Positions 41,813 to 50,075 of a stretch of DNA of 52,204 nucleotides are shown here, piece after piece. Position 1 is the stretch's first letter, and the number at the start of each line of letters is the position of its first letter. The notes beneath the pieces were generated by a model, which worked only from the letters and a program-made list of their open reading frames with translations, was not told the origin of the DNA and searched no databases. The stretch is taken from positions 1 to 52,204 of the forward strand of contig DAIOFH010000005.1 of the NCBI GenBank assembly GCA_036745875.1. The letters run 5' to 3'. Made by a program: the position numbers and the translations under genes. This DNA comes from DAIOFH01 sp036745875. GTDB taxonomy: Bacteria; Planctomycetota; SZUA-567.

Positions 41813-42211
41813 ATGGAAAAAAGTGAAAAATTTCATCGCTCAGCTTACTGTGACGTGGACTACCTTACGGACATGAACGTGGTACTGGTCAAATGGAAAA
41901 AGTTCTGCCGTCAGGACGAGTACAGAGCCCCGTTACGCATGGCGCTTGAAATCATGCAACAACACCCCGGCTGCCAATATATCGCCGACACGCGGGACGG
42001 CTTTGAAAACGACCCGCTCGATACGGAATGGCTGCTCGACACCTTCCTACCGCAAGCGGCCAAGACGAGCTGCCGGATGGTATTTTTCATCATCGCCAGT
42101 GACAACAGGCTGAAGGATGAGCTTGAAGGCCAGTCGATCGAACTCGGAAAGCTTTTTGCCGTGCATTATTGCTTTGATCTTGATGAGGTGCGGGAGATTC
42201 TTTCGCAATAA
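41813..42211 (+). CDS. uncharacterised STAS-like protein coupled to the MscS channel
   Basis: A 132-residue soluble protein starting MEKSEKFHRSAYCDVDYLTD. The pattern VVLVKWKKFCRQDEYRAPLRMALEIM followed by YIADTRDGFENDPLDTEWL resembles STAS/SpoIIAA-like domains seen in uncharacterised bacterial proteins: an edge strand, a helix with WK-F and an I-A-D-T-R turn. The identification is from pattern memory, not search. ATG 41813 lies four bases after the channel gene's stop, so the two are translationally linked. It could be a cytoplasmic partner of the channel; no motif proves this. Confidence 0.6.
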   Translation: MEKSEKFHRSAYCDVDYLTDMNVVLVKWKKFCRQDEYRAPLRMALEIMQQHPGCQYIADTRDGFENDPLDTEWLLDTFLPQAAKTSCRMVFFIIASDNRLKDELEGQSIELGKLFAVHYCFDLDEVREILSQ

Positions 42212-42222
42212 GATCATACCCA

Positions 42223-42234
42223 CAGTGCGCACTG
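42223..42234. repeat. 12-base perfect palindrome CAGTGCGCACTG
   Basis: A perfect palindrome 12 bases after the STAS-like gene, followed by TGCGT-GCATT-ACGCA (42233-42247) that offers an alternative fold. It lies in a convergent spacer; no T-run. Confidence 0.35.
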
Positions 42235-42335
42235 CGTGCATTACGCACTGCTCGCCACACCGTCAGGCGCCGCTATGGTGACGTTCTATTCTTGCCGTAA
42301 AAGCTATCGACAACCTAATGTTCTATTGAATTTGC

Positions 42336-42369
42336 GATGAAGGACGGGCACCTCTGTCCGTCCTTCATC
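42336..42369. terminator. strong hairpin between convergent genes
   Basis: GATGAAGGACGGGCA (42336-42350) and TGTCCGTCCTTCATC (42355-42369) form a 15-bp stem with one G-U pair and a CCTC loop. It lies between the STAS-like gene and the convergent aldo/keto reductase gene, and has no T-run on either strand, so it may act as a factor-assisted bidirectional terminator. Confidence 0.55.
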
Positions 42370-42402
42370 ATGAATGATCACAATTGCAAATGCCACCCGC
42401 GG

Positions 42403-43338
42403 TCAAGGCAGCATATTCCCCGCCGCCCGCCAGAGGTCGTACCATTCCGGGCGGGTAATTTCGATATCCGAGGCCTTGGCGATTTCGACAAGGCGTTCGG
42501 CCTTGGTCGTGCCGGAGACAACCTGGATATGGGCCGGATGACGAAGTATCCAGGCGGCGGCAACAGCCGAAATGGTCACGCCTTTGGCTTTCGCCAGTTC
42601 TTCCAGTTTCTTGTTGAGTTCCGGGAACTTTTCCTTGTTGCCAAGGAATGTCCCTTCGTAAATGCCGTACTGGAAGGGCGACCATGCCTGGATCGTGATG
42701 TCGTTGAGACGGCAGTAATCGAGAATATCGCCGTCGCGGTCGGTGCACTGTTCAAACTCCATGTTGGTGCACAACCCGCAGTCAACCATAGAACTGTTGG
42801 TGAGGGAGAACTGCATCTGGTTGGCGATGAAGTGATAGGGAACGTATTTCCGGAGCAGCTTGATCTGTCCGGGGCGCTGGTTCGACACGCCGAAGTGGCG
42901 GACCTTGCCGGAGGCGGCAAGCACGTTCAAGGCTTCCGCGACTTCTTCCGGCTCGAACAGCGCGTCCGGGCGGTGCAGAAGAAGCACGTCAAGGTAATCG
43001 GTCTTGAGGCGCTTGAGGCTGGCGTCGACGGAGGTCAGGATCTGTTCGCGGGAAAAATCGAAATACACGCCTTCCGGCCTGTCGAGGACGATGCCGCATT
43101 TTGATTGCAGGTAGAATTTTTCCCTAACGTTGCTGTTCATACCGATGGCCTGGGCGAACATTTCCTCGCATTTACCGTTCCCGTAGATGTTGGCATGGTC
43201 GAAAAAGTCGATGCCAAGGTCAAGAGCGGTTTTGATCAGCTTTTCCGCCTCAGCCACCGAGACCTCGTGGATGCGCCAAAACCCGACACAGATTTCCGAT
43301 GCTTTCAGCTGACCGCTGCCGAGAGTGATCTTTTTCAT
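42403..43338 (-). CDS. aldo/keto reductase (YdhF-like)
   Basis: A 311-residue NAD(P)H-dependent reductase of the aldo/keto reductase TIM-barrel family. The catalytic tetrad can be placed: Asp in GIDFFDHANIYGNG, Tyr in the same loop, Lys in YLQSKCGI and His in LLLHRPD. The C-terminal HPAHIQVVSGTTKAERL resembles the cofactor-binding segment. It matches the length of the E. coli YdhF group. It is divergent from uvsE, with 109 bases between the starts, and convergent with the STAS-like gene. The substrate is unknown. Confidence 0.93.
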   Translation of the reverse strand: MKKITLGSGQLKASEICVGFWRIHEVSVAEAEKLIKTALDLGIDFFDHANIYGNGKCEEMFAQAIGMNSNVREKFYLQSKCGIVLDRPEGVYFDFSREQILTSVDASLKRLKTDYLDVLLLHRPDALFEPEEVAEALNVLAASGKVRHFGVSNQRPGQIKLLRKYVPYHFIANQMQFSLTNSSMVDCGLCTNMEFEQCTDRDGDILDYCRLNDITIQAWSPFQYGIYEGTFLGNKEKFPELNKKLEELAKAKGVTISAVAAAWILRHPAHIQVVSGTTKAERLVEIAKASDIEITRPEWYDLWRAAGNMLP

Positions 43339-43447
43339 TTTTACCCTTCCGTAGCCAAGAAAAAAGATATGATGGGTGTGAACATCGCCTCATTATGAAA
43401 GCAGCGCAGAGGGGAAGCAAGGCGAAAACCGTAAAGGCACATGGATA

Positions 43448-44704
43448 ATGCAAAAAAACATCGGCTATGCCTGCAAGCTTATCGGCGTTCCCAATACTGC
43501 GGTCAAATCCTGCATTCTGAAAAATGCCACCTGCGAGCGCTTGACCGAAGTCAGCGCAGCGAATCTTGCCGCGCTACGCACCGCTGTCGAATACAATAAC
43601 AGCATGGGCATCAAATTGTTTCGCATAAGTTCCGACATCATTCCCCTTGCCTCGCATCCGGCCGTCGATTTTCCCTGGCGGGAATTATGCGCCGACAAAC
43701 TTGCCCAGGTTGGGGCTTTGATACGAAAAACAAAACACCGGGTCTCCATGCACCCTGGACAATACACCGTACTCAATTCCCCGGATAAAGACGTTGCCGA
43801 ACGCGCCGTACTGGATATCCTATACCATGCCGATTTCCTGGACAGCCTGGGAACCGGCACGGAAGCGAAAATAGTCCTTCACGTCGGCGGCGCTTACGGC
43901 GACAAGAAAAGCGGGCTTGCCCGCTTTGCCGAACGATTCGCCGACCTGCCGGAAAATGCACGCCGTCGCATCATCCTGGAAAATGACGAGCATAACTATG
44001 CAATTCATGAAGTGCATGACCTGGCTGCACGACTTGGCATTCCGGTGGTGATGGACGTGTTCCACCACGAACTCCTGCCGCCGCCGTCTGGCACCCTGCG
44101 CGAATGGCTGGAGCTTTCCCACGCAACATGGAAAAAGCGGGACGGGCGGCAGAAGATACATTATTCGCAGCAGCTTGCCGGAGGGAAGCCGGGAATGCAT
44201 TCATTGACAATCAATGCCGCGGTTTTTATGGATTTTTATTCAGCCGTGATCGACCTGGATTTCGACATTATGCTGGAGGTGAAAGATAAAAACCTTTCCG
44301 CCGTAAAATGCCTGAATTGCTCCGATCCCGCGACACGGCGTTCCGTTTTGACCACCGATTGGAAGCGGTACAAATACGCAATCCTCGAACATAGCCAGGC
44401 GGTTTATTCCCGAATACGCAACCTGCTGCAGGACGACCGTCCTTCAGCCCTTGAGTTTTACACCCTGACGGAAATGGCCTTGTCGACTCCCGCTTCGCCC
44501 GGCTCGGCCGCGAATGCGGCGGAACATGTATGGGGTCATGTAAAAATGGAGGCAAGCGAGGCCGAGAAAAAACGCTTTGGCACGCTTCTTGAAAAAATCG
44601 CCCAGCCGAACGGCACAGCCATGATAAAAAGGCATCTCCATAAGCTGGCGGAAAAGTATAACGAGCCATACCTCCTGGAGAGCTTGTACTTTCATCTGAA
44701 ATAG
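43448..44704 (+). CDS. uvsE: UV-damage endonuclease (UvsE/UvdE)
   Basis: A 418-residue TIM-barrel DNA repair nuclease that nicks 5' to UV photoproducts. Conserved segments: IGYACKLIGVPN at the start, FRISSDIIPLASHP (about residue 58), VSMHPGQYTVLNS, HVGGAYGDK, IILENDEHNY and VMDVFHHELLPP, which hold the His, Glu and Asp metal ligands. The family is commonly about 300 residues; here the C-terminus is longer by roughly 100 residues, ending in a basic helical part. ATG 43448 follows AAAGG at a rather long distance. It is monocistronic and followed by a hairpin. Confidence 0.93.
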   Translation: MQKNIGYACKLIGVPNTAVKSCILKNATCERLTEVSAANLAALRTAVEYNNSMGIKLFRISSDIIPLASHPAVDFPWRELCADKLAQVGALIRKTKHRVSMHPGQYTVLNSPDKDVAERAVLDILYHADFLDSLGTGTEAKIVLHVGGAYGDKKSGLARFAERFADLPENARRRIILENDEHNYAIHEVHDLAARLGIPVVMDVFHHELLPPPSGTLREWLELSHATWKKRDGRQKIHYSQQLAGGKPGMHSLTINAAVFMDFYSAVIDLDFDIMLEVKDKNLSAVKCLNCSDPATRRSVLTTDWKRYKYAILEHSQAVYSRIRNLLQDDRPSALEFYTLTEMALSTPASPGSAANAAEHVWGHVKMEASEAEKKRFGTLLEKIAQPNGTAMIKRHLHKLAEKYNEPYLLESLYFHLK

Positions 44705-44728
44705 GACCAGGAAGACAGAGGGAGGTCT

Positions 44729-44760
44729 GGAAGGGGGATTTCTCAGTTCCCCCCTCCAGA
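44729..44760. terminator. GC hairpin between convergent uvsE and hydrolase genes
   Basis: CTGGAAGGGGG pairs with CCCCCCTCCAG with one mismatch around an A/T-rich loop, followed by ATTT. It lies between two converging genes and likely terminates both. Confidence 0.6.
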
Positions 44761-44777
44761 TTTGGATAGGAATGGTG

Positions 44778-45755
44778 TTAGAGATGGTGTTGGAACGCGC
44801 GCTTTATTTCACACACCGCCAGGCATACGGCCGACCGCGCGGGTGCGGTGTTGGCGAGCGCGTCCAGCATGACAAAGTCATGCATGGTGCCGTTGACGCG
44901 GACGCAGCTTACCTTGACATCCGCTTCATCCAGCTTTTTGGCATATTCTTCGCCGTCGTCGCGGAGAACATCGTTTTCCGCCGTAATGATCAGTGCCGGC
45001 GGAAGAGTCTGTAGATCCTGAACCGACGCATGCAGGGGCGCGGCATTGCGTTCGGTGCGCCGTTCCTTTTCGGGAAGGTACTGGTCCCAGAACCAGCGCA
45101 TGGCTTTCCTGGTCAGCCATGGACCTTCCGAAAATTCCTTGTAGGACGACGTGTCGAAGTTGGCGTCGGTGACAGGATAGAAAAGCACCTGGAAGATAAT
45201 CTTCGGCCCGCCGCGATCGCGGCTCATCATGGCGAGGACGGTGGCCATATTGCCGCCGACGCTGTCGCCGGCGATGACGAATTCGTCCGAATCGATGCCC
45301 AGCTCCTGGCAATTCCTCCCTGCATAATCCAGCACCGCATAGCACTGTTCAAGCGAGGTCGGATACATGGCGTCGGGGGACGGGGTGTATTCCGGGAAAA
45401 TGACGGCAGCCCCGACTTCGGTGGCCAGTTCGCGGATGAGGCGGTCGTGGGTCTGCTTGTTTCCCATGACCCAGCCGCCGCCGTGCAGGTAAAAAATGCA
45501 GCGTTGGTTGGCTTTGGCCCCCTTCGGGCGGACCAGCCTGACGGAAACGCTGCCGGTGGGGCCGACCGGGAGGTCCATATCCCGTATTTCGACCTCCGGC
45601 TTTGCAATTGATCCGGATTGGGCGTTGATCAGCACCTGCCGCGCTTCTTCCGGTGTTAGCGTGTACAGCGGCGGATCGCCTTTTTCCTCAAGCGCTTCTA
45701 TGAAATTCATCGTGTCCTGCGTCAAGTTCGGTTTAGTGGTGGTAAATAACGACAT
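44778..45755 (-). CDS. alpha/beta hydrolase (HSL/esterase family)
   Basis: A 325-residue esterase/lipase of the hormone-sensitive-lipase-like family. The oxyanion motif is YLHGGGWVMGN (about residue 90), the nucleophile elbow GDSVGGN (about 165) and the likely catalytic pair Asp in AENDVLRDDGEEY and His in GTMHDFVML. GGAGG lies eight bases before ATG 45755; the longer frame to 45797 would overlap the upstream gene. It is cotranscribed behind the FAD oxidoreductase, 31 bases after its stop. A secreted form is not indicated (no signal peptide). The natural ester is unknown. Confidence 0.93.
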   Translation of the reverse strand: MSLFTTTKPNLTQDTMNFIEALEEKGDPPLYTLTPEEARQVLINAQSGSIAKPEVEIRDMDLPVGPTGSVSVRLVRPKGAKANQRCIFYLHGGGWVMGNKQTHDRLIRELATEVGAAVIFPEYTPSPDAMYPTSLEQCYAVLDYAGRNCQELGIDSDEFVIAGDSVGGNMATVLAMMSRDRGGPKIIFQVLFYPVTDANFDTSSYKEFSEGPWLTRKAMRWFWDQYLPEKERRTERNAAPLHASVQDLQTLPPALIITAENDVLRDDGEEYAKKLDEADVKVSCVRVNGTMHDFVMLDALANTAPARSAVCLAVCEIKRAFQHHL

Positions 45756-45786
45756 GGTGCTTCCTCCATATATGGGTAGATTCTTT

Positions 45787-46989
45787 TTAACGGTCAAAGG
45801 TGTAGAGGTCGGTCAGCGGATTCTCTTTTCCCAAAATACGGTCGCGTACGATTTGTGCGCCGGTCTGGCTGAAGACAATGCCATTGCCGCCGAAACCAAG
45901 GATAAAATAAGTATTGGCCATGGATGGTATATCACCGACATAAGCGAGTGCATCTTTTGTTCCCCCAAATGTTCCGGCCCAGGAAAATTCCGGATACAAC
46001 GGCAGATCGGGCCGCAGCGTCTGCACATCATCAAGAAGACCACGAATCTTTCGGTCCAGACGGCGGCGGCGCTTTTTTCCGTCATACGGTTTTTTATCGT
46101 CCCGGCCTCCGACAAGGACACAGTTGTCCGGAGTGGTGCGCATGTACAGGTACGGCGTTTTCGTCTCCCATATCAGCGCGTTGTGCTCCCAGAACAAGTC
46201 CGGCGAGACGGGTTTGCTGATAAACGCATAGGTGGTGGACAGGTCGACCACCTTGAAAGGAATGAGTTTTTGCGATTCATAACCGCAGGCGACGACCAGT
46301 TTGTCCGCCCTGATGGTATGGCCGCACCGCGTTCGCAGCCTGACGCCGCGTTTGCGGCAATCGATCGAGATTATTTTCGTAGTATCGAAGACATGAAGAT
46401 TTGTGGCTTTGCGCGACAGGAGCGCATGCGTCATGCGAAAAGCGCCGATCTGCGCGCCGTTCTTCGAAAGCAGGCCTGCGGGAGCGGGGAATTTGAAGCG
46501 TTTCTCAATCTCCTCCCGGTCCAGCCAATCGACCTCCAGGCCGATCCTCTGCCTGGCGCTCAGTTCTTCCTCGAGATGGATGGCATCCTTCTTGCGTGAA
46601 GCGTATTGGAAGCTGGGCAATTGAGAAAAACCGACCGAAAGTTTCTCCTTCTTGACAATGTCGCCGATGGACTGGATGGCATCGCGGCAGGCGAGATAGG
46701 CGTTTTCGGCGCGGTTGCGGCCGGCGGTCTTGATCAGTTTATAGAGGGGAGCATCGATTTCGTACTGCAATAGTGCAGTACTGGCGGCAGTGCTGCCCAT
46801 GCCGGGATGGCGTTTATCCACTACGACGACGTCAAGCCCCGCCTTCTGCAATGCATAGGACGCAAGGGCTCCGGTGATCCCGGCCCCCAGAATACATACG
46901 TCGGTTTTGATGTCCGACAACAACGGTGGATAACTATGGTCATAGCCGTTCTTCAACAGCCAGTAGGTGCTTTCAGTATGCAAATCCAT
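45787..46989 (-). CDS. FAD-dependent oxidoreductase (DAO family)
   Basis: A 400-residue flavoprotein of the D-amino-acid oxidase/glycine oxidase-like family. FAD-binding loop: VCILGAGITGALASYAL (about residues 31-47), then VVVDKRHPGMGSTAASTALLQYE. The C-terminal FAD motif is YFILGFGGNGIVFSQTGAQ. It ends with ENPLTDLYTFDR. GGAG lies about ten bases before ATG 46989. It is first in a leftward operon with the alpha/beta hydrolase and divergent from an HxlR regulator across 175 bases. It probably oxidises an amine, amino acid or glycerol-like compound; the substrate is not evident. Confidence 0.92.
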   Translation of the reverse strand: MDLHTESTYWLLKNGYDHSYPPLLSDIKTDVCILGAGITGALASYALQKAGLDVVVVDKRHPGMGSTAASTALLQYEIDAPLYKLIKTAGRNRAENAYLACRDAIQSIGDIVKKEKLSVGFSQLPSFQYASRKKDAIHLEEELSARQRIGLEVDWLDREEIEKRFKFPAPAGLLSKNGAQIGAFRMTHALLSRKATNLHVFDTTKIISIDCRKRGVRLRTRCGHTIRADKLVVACGYESQKLIPFKVVDLSTTYAFISKPVSPDLFWEHNALIWETKTPYLYMRTTPDNCVLVGGRDDKKPYDGKKRRRRLDRKIRGLLDDVQTLRPDLPLYPEFSWAGTFGGTKDALAYVGDIPSMANTYFILGFGGNGIVFSQTGAQIVRDRILGKENPLTDLYTFDR

Positions 46990-47164
46990 GGGAATGGCGC
47001 TCCAAAGCGATCTCCCCCACTCCGCGTCAACTTAACGACATATGTTAATGTTTAAAAAATAACGCATTCCTCCGCACAAACCTGCGGAGTTCCATTAGCG
47101 TGCATTGACGCATTGCCTGATGACGGCAGTGCCGGTATAATCTATAGAGGCCAGGAGTGAGTGA

Positions 47165-47572
47165 ATGAAACAGGACCAGAAGAAAAAAGCCGCCGCGCAA
47201 CCATTGCCTCCGCTTAAGAAAGCCAGCGCTGACGGACAAAGCGAGGAGGACCTTATCCGGGAATGCCCGGACATTTACACCTTCGCCCTGCTTGGCGGAA
47301 AGTGGCGTCTGCCTATTATCTGGATACTGGCAAACTACGGCGACCAGCGCGACAACGAGTTGAAGCGCCGCATCTCCGGCATCACAAACATCATGCTTAC
47401 CCGTTCCCTTCAGGAACTGGAGAACCACGGGCTTATTGCACGCACGGATTATCAGGAAAAAGCTCCCAAGGTGGAATATTCACTCACCCCCAAAACCCGC
47501 GACCTCCTCCCCGCCCTCGAAATAATCAGCTCGTGGGGAAGAGAATTCATTCTTACGGACAAGCCCGAATAA
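47165..47572 (+). CDS. HxlR-family transcriptional regulator
   Basis: A 135-residue winged-helix regulator. After a basic, low-complexity start comes the HxlR hallmark FALLGGKWRLPIIWIL (about residues 40-55) and TNIMLTRSLQELENHGLI (about 75-93), then VEYSLTPKTRDLLP. The usual conserved cysteine occurs as CPDIYTF. AGGAG lies about eight bases before ATG 47165. It is divergent from the FAD oxidoreductase operon and probably controls it, in response to reactive or oxidised compounds; that effect is inferred. Confidence 0.92.
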   Translation: MKQDQKKKAAAQPLPPLKKASADGQSEEDLIRECPDIYTFALLGGKWRLPIIWILANYGDQRDNELKRRISGITNIMLTRSLQELENHGLIARTDYQEKAPKVEYSLTPKTRDLLPALEIISSWGREFILTDKPE

Positions 47573-47742
47573 TCGATGCGGCTGCTGCAGAATAACCCCC
47601 AGAGCGTCAAAATTCCCGGCATCAAAAAACTTAAAGGCACTTTTTTGTGCGTACTTGTTTTTGTTTTTTAAGTGAGTACACTCGCCCACAAGGCCGGAGT
47701 TGGAACCGGCAAAAAGGTTTCGAATTGCGCGAGGAGTCACTC

Positions 47743-49077
47743 ATGGAATGGCAAAAAATCTATGACGGGAAAGTCACCACCGCGGCTGAAGCGGTGAAAT
47801 TAATCAAATCCGGCGACAGGATCGCCCTTGCCCACTCGGTCGGCGAACCGTCCCACCTAGTAGCCGCCATGGTGGCAAACCGTGAAGCATACCGCGACGT
47901 GGAAATCGTCCACATGGTCCCCATGAGCGAAGCCGAATACACGAAGCCGGGGATGGAACCATACTTCCGGCATAATTCCCTTTTTGTCGGCGGCCCGACG
48001 CGGCAAACGATCAAGGATGGACACGGCGATTTCACCCCCTGTTATTTTTCCGAAATCCCGAACATCTTCAGCCGCACCATGCCCCTCGACGTCGCCATGA
48101 TCCACGTCTCGCCGCCGGACGAGCACGGCTACTGCTCCTGCGGCGTGGCAGTCGATTATACGAAAATCTCGGCGGAACAGGCCCCGGTGGTGCTGGCGCA
48201 GGTCAATAAATACATGCCGCGCACGCTCGGCGACACGTTTGTGCATGTCTCGCAGATGACCTGCATCGTCCCCCACGACGAGCCGCTGACCGAATTGCCG
48301 CCGCCGAAAATCGGAGATGTGGAAAGAGCCATTGGCGAAAACTGCGCACGGCTGATCAAGGACGGCGACTGTCTGCAACTCGGCATCGGGGCGATCCCGG
48401 ATTCGGTGTTGCTGTTCCTCAAGGACAAAAAAGACCTGGGCATACACTCAGAAATGTTCTCGGACGGCGTGGTGGAGCTTGTCGAGGCGGGAGTCGTCAA
48501 TCACGCCAGGAAAAACTTCCTGCCCGGCCGCGCCATAGTCACCTTCCTCATGGGAACTCGGCGGCTCTACGACTATGTCCACAACAACCCAACAGTGAAC
48601 ATGTTCCCCGCCACCTATGTCAACAATCCGTTTGTCGCCGGGAAAAATGACAACCTGGTGTCGGTGAATTCGTGCGTGCAGGTGGATTTGCTCGGGCAGG
48701 TATGTTCGGAAACGGTCGGGACGACGCAGATCAGCGCCGTCGGCGGGCAGGTGGATTTTATCCGCGCGGCCGCGCTTTCGAAGGGCGGAAGGTCCATTAT
48801 CGCCATGTCCTCCACTGCGGCAGGCGGGAAGATATCCAAAATCGTCAACGTCCTCGATCCGGGCGCGGCGGTCACCACCAACCGCTATGACGTGGAATAC
48901 GTGATTACCGAATACGGCATAGCCAACCTCAAATACCGGTCCGTGCGGGAGCGCGCGAGCATGCTCATAGACATCGCCCACCCGGATTTCAGGGATCAGT
49001 TGAAGGAAGATTTTGCCAAGCGCTTCAACGCTCCCTATCAGGCGAACGTCAAGCCGTACCTTGGTTCATGGACGTAA
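47743..49077 (+). CDS. acetyl-CoA hydrolase/transferase family, 4-hydroxybutyrate CoA-transferase-like
   Basis: A 444-residue CoA-transferase of the acetyl-CoA hydrolase/transferase family, whose members include AbfT (4-hydroxybutyrate) and Cat-type enzymes of anaerobes. The likely active-site Glu is in GIHSEMFSDG (about residue 240), followed by VNHARKNFLPG. The C-terminus has VEYVITEYGIANLKYRSVRERA and IDIAHPDFRD. GAGGAG lies six bases before ATG 47743; the frame opens earlier at 47647 without a ribosome site. It forms a single-gene unit between hxlR and a repeat. It would swap CoA between a carboxylate and acetyl-CoA in fermentative metabolism. Confidence 0.92.
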   Translation: MEWQKIYDGKVTTAAEAVKLIKSGDRIALAHSVGEPSHLVAAMVANREAYRDVEIVHMVPMSEAEYTKPGMEPYFRHNSLFVGGPTRQTIKDGHGDFTPCYFSEIPNIFSRTMPLDVAMIHVSPPDEHGYCSCGVAVDYTKISAEQAPVVLAQVNKYMPRTLGDTFVHVSQMTCIVPHDEPLTELPPPKIGDVERAIGENCARLIKDGDCLQLGIGAIPDSVLLFLKDKKDLGIHSEMFSDGVVELVEAGVVNHARKNFLPGRAIVTFLMGTRRLYDYVHNNPTVNMFPATYVNNPFVAGKNDNLVSVNSCVQVDLLGQVCSETVGTTQISAVGGQVDFIRAAALSKGGRSIIAMSSTAAGGKISKIVNVLDPGAAVTTNRYDVEYVITEYGIANLKYRSVRERASMLIDIAHPDFRDQLKEDFAKRFNAPYQANVKPYLGSWT

Positions 49078-49122
49078 TTGGAGTCTGGTATCTATGGGTA
49101 AATAGCATAGTGAGTGCTTTTG

Positions 49123-49217
49123 CCCGCTGGATTCCGGCTCAACCCCACGTTTTTACTTCGTTTTTAGGCATAAACGCCGGAACGACGAAGATGGGGCTTG
49201 CGCCGGAATCCGGCGGG
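49123..49217. repeat. imperfect palindrome of about 95 bases (REP/MITE-like)
   Basis: Left arm CCCGCTGGATTCCGGC plus CAACCCCA (49123-49147) is matched by the right arm TGGGG plus GCCGGAATCCGGCGGG (49192-49217), with a few mismatches. The centre holds CGTTTTTACTTCGTTTTTAG. The CTGGATTCCGGC type is common among dispersed extragenic palindromes of bacteria. It sits between two converging genes. Confidence 0.6.
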
Positions 49218-49256
49218 AACGACTTTCACGATTCGGATTCTTTTTCCACGAGGTTC

Positions 49257-49946
49257 CTAAACATACCCGTCCAGATGGCCGGTGGCGGTGATTACAGCCG
49301 GCGGCAACTGTGCCGGGGAAGATTCCTGCCCGGACTGAGGCATTCCCGGAATGACTGGACTGGCGGAGGCGTTGACAGCGCCACCGCTTTTTCCCATTGC
49401 CTCCATTTCCTCCGTGAGAGTTTCCTGGGAAAGTTGCTGTTGCAGCTGCATTATCTGCGAATTGATTGATTCGAGTTCCTTGGTGACAGCATCCAGGTCA
49501 ACCTCTCCACCATCGCCGCCACCGCTTTGCCGTGTTGATTGCGCGAGGTCACGCAGTGAACTGTCGTCGTTGGTGCCGGAATCGACCGCCACCGGCTGCT
49601 CCAGATCGGCAATTTCCGAACCGACAACTTCGGAAATGCTCCTGATCCCCAGCGCATCATTGATCGCGCCGACCTGGGATGCATGTTTTTGCCTGACATT
49701 GACGCTGTCCGATTGCTGAATATTACTGACCATCTGGGCTCCGGCTGGAGCCTGGGCATGAATCATTTTGCCAGCCACTGCCGCCGTCCCCGCGGAGACA
49801 TCGGCCTGTTTTGGCTCTTCCTCCCCGGTAATCTTCCGAAGAAGCCTGTCGCGCCGCTGTTCAAGCTGCTTGATTTGCTTTTCAATCATGGCCCGCTTGC
49901 CGGCGAGGCCCACTCCCTTGATCCCGACAATTCCGTCAATACGCAT
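49257..49946 (-). CDS. uncharacterised coiled-coil, low-complexity protein
   Basis: A 229-residue protein with no signal peptide or membrane segment. Residues 17-42 (KRAMIEKQIKQLEQRRDRLL) and about 150-190 (KELESINSQIMQLQQQLSQE) are coiled-coil-like. Between them is a glutamine- and serine-rich part, and the C-terminus is proline- and glycine-rich (MPQSGQESSPAQLPPAV). It begins MRIDGIVGIKGVGLAGKR. AAAGGAAA lies six bases before ATG 49946. It resembles small structural or flagellar accessory proteins in style only; I do not recognise a family. It is divergent from mutY. Confidence 0.65.
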   Translation of the reverse strand: MRIDGIVGIKGVGLAGKRAMIEKQIKQLEQRRDRLLRKITGEEEPKQADVSAGTAAVAGKMIHAQAPAGAQMVSNIQQSDSVNVRQKHASQVGAINDALGIRSISEVVGSEIADLEQPVAVDSGTNDDSSLRDLAQSTRQSGGGDGGEVDLDAVTKELESINSQIMQLQQQLSQETLTEEMEAMGKSGGAVNASASPVIPGMPQSGQESSPAQLPPAVITATGHLDGYV

Positions 49947-50075
49947 GATGTTTCCTTTTTATGCCCCAGCGCAAAACATATTAGCGGACGCGGGCAAAGA
50001 AACTTTACTCGTATTTCCTTTTATGTAGAGTTGAGAGATGCCGTTATATCGATTCCATAAAGAGGAGATCAGACC

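Noticed and set aside
42337..43104. A 255-codon open frame antisense to the aldo/keto reductase
   Set aside because: Shadow of the reductase gene, whose catalytic motifs are intact on the other strand.
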